A program made the translations under genes and the position numbers. A stretch of DNA of 10,243 bases from an uncultured Veillonella sp. (GTDB taxonomy: Bacteria > Bacillota > Negativicutes > Veillonellales > Veillonellaceae), in assembly GCF_900545205.1 (NCBI RefSeq), contig NZ_UQYC01000063.1, forward strand, positions 1-10,243, written 5' to 3'. This document shows positions 6,246-10,243 of the stretch, in pieces. The notes under the pieces are model-generated. The model was not told where the DNA came from, searched no databases, and saw only the letters and a program-made list of their open reading frames with translations. Numbering within the stretch: position 1 is the first letter of the stretch; the number at the start of each line of letters is the position of its first letter.

Positions 6246-6916
6246 CCTTCCTGTGTGGCTCTGGGAGAATCCAAAACCCGATGTTCTAAATACTTCTCTA
6301 ATTTACGTTTAACCCTTTGTAATGCATTGTCTATAGATTTGACACTGCGATCTGTGACCTCAGCCATTTCTTGGTAAGAACGTCCATCTAGATATCCTTC
6401 CAAGACCTCCCACTCGAGTTCACTTAAAATATGACCAATATTGCGTTCAATATCATCCAATTCCTCTTGGCTGATAATAAGATCCTCAGGATTGGTAACC
6501 TTTGCTGAGGATAGCATCTCGATCAACGTACGCTCTGATTCCTCTGTATATACCGGTTTATTTAACGATACATAAGAATTTAAAGGCGCATGTTTTTGTC
6601 TTGTTGCCGACTTAATAGCTGTAATAATTTGTCTAGTTATACAAAGCTCTGCAAAAGCTCTAAAGGACGCCAATTTATCATGTTTAAAATCTCGCGTAGC
6701 CTTATAGAGGCCAATCATTCCTTCTTGAATGATATCCTCTCGATCAGCACCTACCAAAAAATAAGAGCGTGCCTTTGCACGAACAAAGTTTTTATATTTA
6801 TTAACAATATAATCGATTGCAAACTCATTTTGCTCTTCTTGAGCTATGACCACAACTTGCTCATCAGTCATTTCTTTGAAATTGTAATCGGACTTGCGTG
6901 TATGAATACTGTTCAT
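6242..6916 (-). CDS. sigH: RNA polymerase sigma factor SigH (sigma-70 family)
   Basis: Alternative sigma factor of the SigH (Spo0H) type, which in Bacillus drives early sporulation, competence and stationary-phase genes. The 224 residues show region 2 (about 34-105) with KYKNFVRAKARSYFLVGADRE and DIIQEGMIGLYKATRDFK, and FAELCITRQIITAIKSATRQKH; region 4 (about 155-210) contains LDGRSYQEMAEVTDRSVKSID followed by NALQRVKRKLEKYLE. The match to B. subtilis SigH, as remembered, is close through both regions. Start ATG at 6916 is chosen because AAGGAGG lies 5 nt upstream; an in-frame ATG at 6985 would place the promoter inside the gene. It has its own promoter, and its stop overlaps secG. In Bacillus the gene sits in the same cysS-mrnC-rlmB-rae1 neighbourhood. 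Its regulon here is unknown, since the likely host group is mostly non-sporulating. Confidence 0.95.
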   Translation of the reverse strand: MNSIHTRKSDYNFKEMTDEQVVVIAQEEQNEFAIDYIVNKYKNFVRAKARSYFLVGADREDIIQEGMIGLYKATRDFKHDKLASFRAFAELCITRQIITAIKSATRQKHAPLNSYVSLNKPVYTEESERTLIEMLSSAKVTNPEDLIISQEELDDIERNIGHILSELEWEVLEGYLDGRSYQEMAEVTDRSVKSIDNALQRVKRKLEKYLEHRVLDSPRATQEG

Positions 6917-6956
6917 ATGCTCCTCCTTACAATTGAGCAGAAAAACCAATATATTC

Positions 6957-6985
6957 ATTATACTGGAAGTATATGTGATTTTCAA
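6957..6985 (-). promoter_or_regulatory. sigma-A promoter of sigH with palindrome over the -10 box
   Basis: On the minus strand, -35 TTGAAA (6985 to 6980) and -10 TATAAT (6962 to 6957) are 17 nt apart, with transcription starting near 6950 and a leader of about 34 nt before the sigH ATG. The -35 lies directly behind the rae1 stop codon. TATACT-TCC-AGTATA (6973 to 6959), a perfect 6-bp inverted repeat, covers the upstream part of the -10 element and could bind a regulator. Confidence 0.85.
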
Positions 6986-6988
6986 CTA

Positions 6989-7522
6989 TCAATGGCCACG
7001 CCGTAATTTCTCTAGCTTTTCAGCTACTTCAGGAGATAATAAACCTCCTACTTCATTACGTCGCAAGCTAAATTGATCTCGTCTATGTTCATGAGCGTAT
7101 TGTAGTCGTTCCTCTTCCTTAGCCATGCGAATCATATTTTGCAATTCTCGAGCTGGAATCCGTAAGCCCCCAGATCCAAGAATTTGATTTTGTTCTGCTC
7201 CATCAGAGGTTACAACATATACATTGGTATATTTGCCTTTCCGCAAAAATACCTCTCGTTCAATAAAGGAATCCGCCGTCTCTCCATCCTCAGTATAGAC
7301 TTCTAGAAATCCACTCGTAATAGCCTCTATAGAGCCGCCAGATTTTGTATACTTACCATCAAACACAAGGATAACTTCGTATCCCTTGAATTTTCCGTAA
7401 TTCAACAATTTATCTCTAAGCTCCATACGAGCATGTTCTAATGACTCATGAGCCAATTTCTTTAGATGAGTCCAGGCGAATATCACATTATATCCATCTA
7501 CAATTAAGATATCTTTTAACAT
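6989..7522 (-). CDS. rae1: NYN-domain ribonuclease, Rae1 (YacP) family
   Basis: Family of PIN-like (NYN) endonucleases; the B. subtilis member Rae1 enters the ribosomal A site and cuts mRNA during translation. The 177 residues begin with DILIVDGYNVIFAW (4-17), the first acidic motif of NYN domains, followed by YEVILVFDGKYTKSGG (48-63), EDGETADSFIE (78-88) and VYVVTSDGAEQNQI (101-114), which supply the conserved acidic residues Asp9, Asp55, Asp84 and Asp107. The C-terminus is charged and helical. It starts 2 nt after the rlmB stop, with no good Shine-Dalgarno sequence, so translation is probably coupled to rlmB. Position between rlmB and sigH is the same as in Bacillus. The symbol is taken from family and synteny; function in this organism is inferred. 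Confidence 0.9.
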   Translation of the reverse strand: MLKDILIVDGYNVIFAWTHLKKLAHESLEHARMELRDKLLNYGKFKGYEVILVFDGKYTKSGGSIEAITSGFLEVYTEDGETADSFIEREVFLRKGKYTNVYVVTSDGAEQNQILGSGGLRIPARELQNMIRMAKEEERLQYAHEHRRDQFSLRRNEVGGLLSPEVAEKLEKLRRGH

Positions 7523-7524
7523 AA

Positions 7525-8256
7525 TTATTTCGCTTGACGTTGACGTACCGCTTCATACATAAGAACGGCGGCTGCCACAGATGCATTCAAAGAATTTAAA
7601 TTCCCATACATAGGGATGGTAACAAGGAAATCACAAGCCTCTTTCACAACGCGGCTAATGCCCTTACCTTCATTACCGATAACGATAACTGTAGGAATTG
7701 TCATATCTGCCTCGTATAAGGTGCGATCCCCTTCCATATGAGCGCCCATGACCCAAAAACCTTGTTTCTGAAGTTGTTTAATGGTTTGGGCTACATTCCC
7801 AACTTGTACAAGTGGAATTTGCTCAATGGCACCTGCCGATGTTTTAGCTACGGTAGCATTAATAGGTGCATTGTGACGCTTAGGAATGAGAACGGCCGTA
7901 GCCCCTACACATTCCGCAGTACGGATAATTGCGCCCATGTTATGCGGATCCTCAACACCATCTGTTAGGATAAGCAAAGGTACCTCATGATTCGTCTCTT
8001 GCAGCACTTCACCTAGTTCTTTAAATTGAACGGCAGATACAAGAGCGATAACCCCTTGATGTGGTACCTCTAAATCATATTTATTCATTTGTTTGATAGG
8101 TGTTGGACGCACTTCAATGCCTTGAGATTTAGCAAGGCCAACAATATCAGCTAGACCAGTTTTTACCTTATCTTCACTGACCATAATGCGTTGAATAGAG
8201 CGACCACTTCTAAGGGCCTCTTTAACCGCATTGCGGCCTACAATATAATTATCCAT
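7525..8256 (-). CDS. rlmB: 23S rRNA (guanosine-2'-O-)-methyltransferase RlmB (TrmH/SpoU family)
   Basis: SAM-dependent SPOUT methyltransferase expected to methylate the ribose of a guanosine in the peptidyl-transferase region of 23S rRNA (G2251 in E. coli numbering). The 243 residues contain a small N-terminal substrate-binding part starting YIVGRNAVKEAL (4-15) and the knotted catalytic domain with the three SpoU motifs: DPHNMGAIIRTAE (103-115), VIGNEGKGIS (192-201) and IPMYGNLNSLNASVAAAVLM (214-233). The length fits the family. The ATG follows the mrnC stop by one base, with GAGG about 8 nt upstream inside the end of mrnC. Location between mrnC and rae1 is the usual Firmicutes order. A different target nucleotide cannot be excluded, since SpoU paralogues are similar. 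Confidence 0.93.
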   Translation of the reverse strand: MDNYIVGRNAVKEALRSGRSIQRIMVSEDKVKTGLADIVGLAKSQGIEVRPTPIKQMNKYDLEVPHQGVIALVSAVQFKELGEVLQETNHEVPLLILTDGVEDPHNMGAIIRTAECVGATAVLIPKRHNAPINATVAKTSAGAIEQIPLVQVGNVAQTIKQLQKQGFWVMGAHMEGDRTLYEADMTIPTVIVIGNEGKGISRVVKEACDFLVTIPMYGNLNSLNASVAAAVLMYEAVRQRQAK

Positions 8257-8257
8257 A

Positions 8258-8734
8258 CTACATACCTCGTAGAGTTATTGAAAAGGCTTGCTTCATAACA
8301 TCTTGTAAGCGCTCATCTTGACGTGTTTCATAAAGAAATCCAAGTACGGCTTCAAAAGCTGTGCTACTACGATATTCTTGAACAGAACTACTTTTTGGCA
8401 CATTTACATTACTATTTCTAGCACGTCGTGCAATAGCTTGTTCTTGTTCTGTGAAAGTATCCTCTATTTCAAGCAATACCTTCGCTTGTGACTTAGCACA
8501 AATAAACTCAGTAACAATGGTGTGCAACACTTGTACCTTAGATATATTCATTTGTACTACTCGCTCACGAACATACATGGAGTATACGGAATCGCCAATA
8601 TAGGCAAGCATAACTGCATCTGCACTGAGGCACTCCTCAATAGTTCGTTTACGCAAACGAAGCGGCTCTTGTTCAAGAGCCGTCAACTTTTTTATTGCTT
8701 CATTCTTTAAGAATTGAAATTGTTTAAACTTCAC
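8258..8734 (-). CDS. mrnC: Mini-ribonuclease III (MrnC)
   Basis: RNase III-like dimeric enzyme without a double-stranded-RNA-binding domain; in Bacillus it matures both ends of 23S rRNA. The catalytic-domain features are LAYIGDSVYSMYVRERVV (with Asp48 as the likely catalytic acidic residue), the AKSQAK segment, RRARNSNVNVPKSSSVQEYR and STAFEAVLGFLY near the C-terminus, with the second acidic residue in FEA. With the GTG start at 8734 the protein has 158 residues and overlaps the end of cysS by 11 nt; GGTGG lies 7 nt upstream. In-frame GTG (8752) and TTG (8770) codons lie further inside cysS and would extend it to 170 residues, but family members are usually near 130-145, so the shorter form is preferred. 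It has about 35 extra N-terminal residues compared with B. subtilis MrnC. Confidence 0.9.
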   Translation of the reverse strand: MKFKQFQFLKNEAIKKLTALEQEPLRLRKRTIEECLSADAVMLAYIGDSVYSMYVRERVVQMNISKVQVLHTIVTEFICAKSQAKVLLEIEDTFTEQEQAIARRARNSNVNVPKSSSVQEYRSSTAFEAVLGFLYETRQDERLQDVMKQAFSITLRGM

Positions 8735-10172
8735 GCTTTTTCCACCGTGCACCTTGAGGGGAATCCTCAATAGTAATACCGATTTCAGCCAAACGATCGC
8801 GGATACAATCAGCTAATGCCCATTGTTTTTGATCACGACACGCTTGACGTACAGACAAGATCACTTGCATTAATTCTTCATATTCAGCAGCATTAGCACC
8901 TGTGTTGCCTTCCCATGCTTTTTCAAGAATACCAATTACTTCTGTCATGAACTTGAAGATACGTTTAACTTCAGCAATAGCTTCTTGGCAAACAACACCT
9001 TCACGGCCTGTTACAACTTGATAGTAAATGTTGATTTCTTTAGCAAGACCGAACATGCTAGATGTAGCTAATGCAGTATTGAAGTCATCGCTCATAGCTG
9101 CTTCGAATTCTTCTTCATACTCTTTAGCTTTTTCTAATAAGTGTTGCGCTTCATCACATGGACCTGGTTCACATTTTTCAAGGTACAATAGATTTTCAAT
9201 AGCAGTGCTTAAACGTTCTAAGGATTTATTTGCTTCCTCTAAACGTTCATCAGAGAAATCTAATGGACTACGATAATGTGTGCTCAACAAGAAGTAGCGC
9301 AATGCGTCTGGGCTATATTGTTCTAAAATATCTTTTACCAAGAAGAAGTTATTCAAGGATTTAGACATTTTTTCAGAATTAATGGTAATGAAACCATTAT
9401 GTAACCAATAGCGTACAGATGGATGTTGACCAGAACAACCTTCAGATTGGGCAATTTCGTTTTCATGATGAGGGAAGATCAAATCACTACCACCACCATG
9501 GAAGTCAAATTCTGTACCTAAATATTTTTGGCTCATAGCAGAACATTCAATATGCCAGCCTGGACGACCGTTACCCCAAGGACTTTCCCAATATGGTTCA
9601 CCTGGTTTTGCTGCTTTCCATAATGCAAAATCCATAGGATTTTTCTTACGACCATCAACTTCGATACGAGCACCTGCTTCCATATCATCTAATGTACGGC
9701 CAGATAGCTCACCATAATGTTCAAATTTATCAACGCTATAATATACATCACCATCGAGTTCATAAGCATAGCCTTTTTCAATCAATGTAGAAATCATAGC
9801 GATAATGTCTTCGATATGTGTAGAAACACGAGGATAAATATCAGCACGTTGTACACCAAGTGCATCCATTACTTCAAAATAGCTATCGATATAACGGTTT
9901 GCAATAGTATCCCAAGATACACCTTCACCATTAGATGTATTGATGATCTTATCATCTACATCAGTAAAGTTTTGTACATATGTTACTTTATAGCCTACAT
10001 GTTTCATGTAGCGACGAATTACGTCCCATGTTACGAATGGACGTGCATTGCCAATATGAGGATGATTATATGGTGTAACACCACATACGTACATCTTTGC
10101 CTCACCTGGTGTTACAGGATTAAACACCTCTTTTTGGCGCGTCATAGTATTATAAACTGTAATTTCTCTCAT
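8724..10172 (-). CDS. cysS: cysteinyl-tRNA synthetase
   Basis: Class I aminoacyl-tRNA synthetase that charges tRNA-Cys with cysteine in the cytosol. The 482 residues show the Rossmann catalytic domain with HIGN (39-42) in the context PYNHPHIGNARPF and the KMSKS loop (268-272). The zinc site that selects cysteine is intact: Cys30 (in YVCGVTPYN), Cys210 (in HIECSAMS), and His235 and Glu239 (in FPHHENE), within one or two residues of the E. coli numbering. The C-terminal half forms the helical anticodon-binding part. The ATG at 10172 is chosen from the normal N-terminus MREITVYNT; GGAGG lies 11 nt upstream, slightly far. An in-frame ATG at 10190 overlaps that Shine-Dalgarno sequence and is less likely. 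A T-box terminator precedes it, so expression should rise when tRNA-Cys is uncharged. Confidence 0.97.
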   Translation of the reverse strand: MREITVYNTMTRQKEVFNPVTPGEAKMYVCGVTPYNHPHIGNARPFVTWDVIRRYMKHVGYKVTYVQNFTDVDDKIINTSNGEGVSWDTIANRYIDSYFEVMDALGVQRADIYPRVSTHIEDIIAMISTLIEKGYAYELDGDVYYSVDKFEHYGELSGRTLDDMEAGARIEVDGRKKNPMDFALWKAAKPGEPYWESPWGNGRPGWHIECSAMSQKYLGTEFDFHGGGSDLIFPHHENEIAQSEGCSGQHPSVRYWLHNGFITINSEKMSKSLNNFFLVKDILEQYSPDALRYFLLSTHYRSPLDFSDERLEEANKSLERLSTAIENLLYLEKCEPGPCDEAQHLLEKAKEYEEEFEAAMSDDFNTALATSSMFGLAKEINIYYQVVTGREGVVCQEAIAEVKRIFKFMTEVIGILEKAWEGNTGANAAEYEELMQVILSVRQACRDQKQWALADCIRDRLAEIGITIEDSPQGARWKKREV

Positions 10173-10196
10173 CGTTACCGATGCCTCCATGTTCGT

Positions 10197-10237
10197 AAAA
10201 TAAAAAAGACCCCTCATCTCATACAGAGACGATGGTC
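10197..10237 (-). terminator. T-box-controlled terminator of cysS
   Basis: On the minus strand, GACC...CGTCTC (from 10237) pairs with GAGATG...GGTC (to 10208) around a TGTAT loop, with a small internal loop, followed by TTTTTTATTTT. It ends 24 nt before the cysS ATG and directly follows the T-box sequence, so it is the terminator half of a terminator/antiterminator switch. Confidence 0.87.
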
Positions 10238-10243
10238 CGCGGT
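10208..10243 (-). promoter_or_regulatory. 3' end of a T-box riboswitch (cut by the window edge)
   Basis: The minus strand enters the window as ACCGCGG (10243 to 10237), the strongly conserved last seven bases of the T-box motif (GGTGGNACCGCGG type), immediately followed by the terminator. T-box leaders sense uncharged tRNA and are common upstream of synthetase genes in Firmicutes. Stem I with the specifier codon, expected to be a cysteine codon, lies outside the window and cannot be checked here. Confidence 0.85.

Noticed and set aside
6590..7006. 138-codon plus-strand frame opposite sigH
   Set aside because: It is antisense to strongly conserved SigH coding sequence, crosses the sigH promoter, and has no recognisable domain.

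Overview
The window looks like a low-GC Firmicutes chromosome, most likely Negativicutes and possibly Veillonella. This rests on the AT-rich composition, a SigH very close to the Bacillus/Clostridium type, the Clostridium-like tmRNA tag AEENFALAA, T-box control of cysS and the cysS-mrnC-rlmB-rae1-sigH gene order. The genus is a guess from general resemblance. Every gene I can support is on the minus strand, so the window is read from right to left.

Right part (10243 to 6989): the end of a T-box riboswitch with its terminator precedes cysS (cysteinyl-tRNA synthetase). Tightly packed behind it are mrnC (Mini-RNase III, 23S rRNA maturation), rlmB (23S rRNA 2'-O-methyltransferase) and rae1/yacP (NYN-domain ribosome-associated RNase). 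Start and stop codons overlap or lie within a few bases of each other.

Middle (6985 to 3065): sigH has its own consensus-like promoter with a palindrome over the -10 box. It overlaps secG by 4 nt. A strong intrinsic terminator follows secG, yet rnr (RNase R) starts only 20 nt after its U-tract, from a TTG codon with a near-perfect Shine-Dalgarno sequence. smpB follows after 8 nt, then another strong terminator.

Left part (3032 to 43): a biotin operon is inserted between smpB and ssrA. It has a promoter overlapped by a BirA-type operator, then a six-helix membrane protein resembling an ECF S component, bioW and bioF. The last gene is ssrA (tmRNA), with a perfect -35/-10 promoter, a G3-U wobble in its acceptor stem and an encoded CCA end.

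The window is mostly translation and RNA quality control. tmRNA, SmpB and RNase R together make up the ribosome-rescue and nonstop-mRNA decay pathway. MrnC, RlmB and Rae1 act on rRNA or on the ribosome. The biotin operon is the functional outsider. No mobile element, CRISPR array or phage gene was found, and I see no wholly new system. The points most worth a second look are the uncharacterised membrane protein in the BirA-controlled operon, the terminator just upstream of rnr, the palindromic sigH promoter, and the rearranged gene order around sigH and ssrA.
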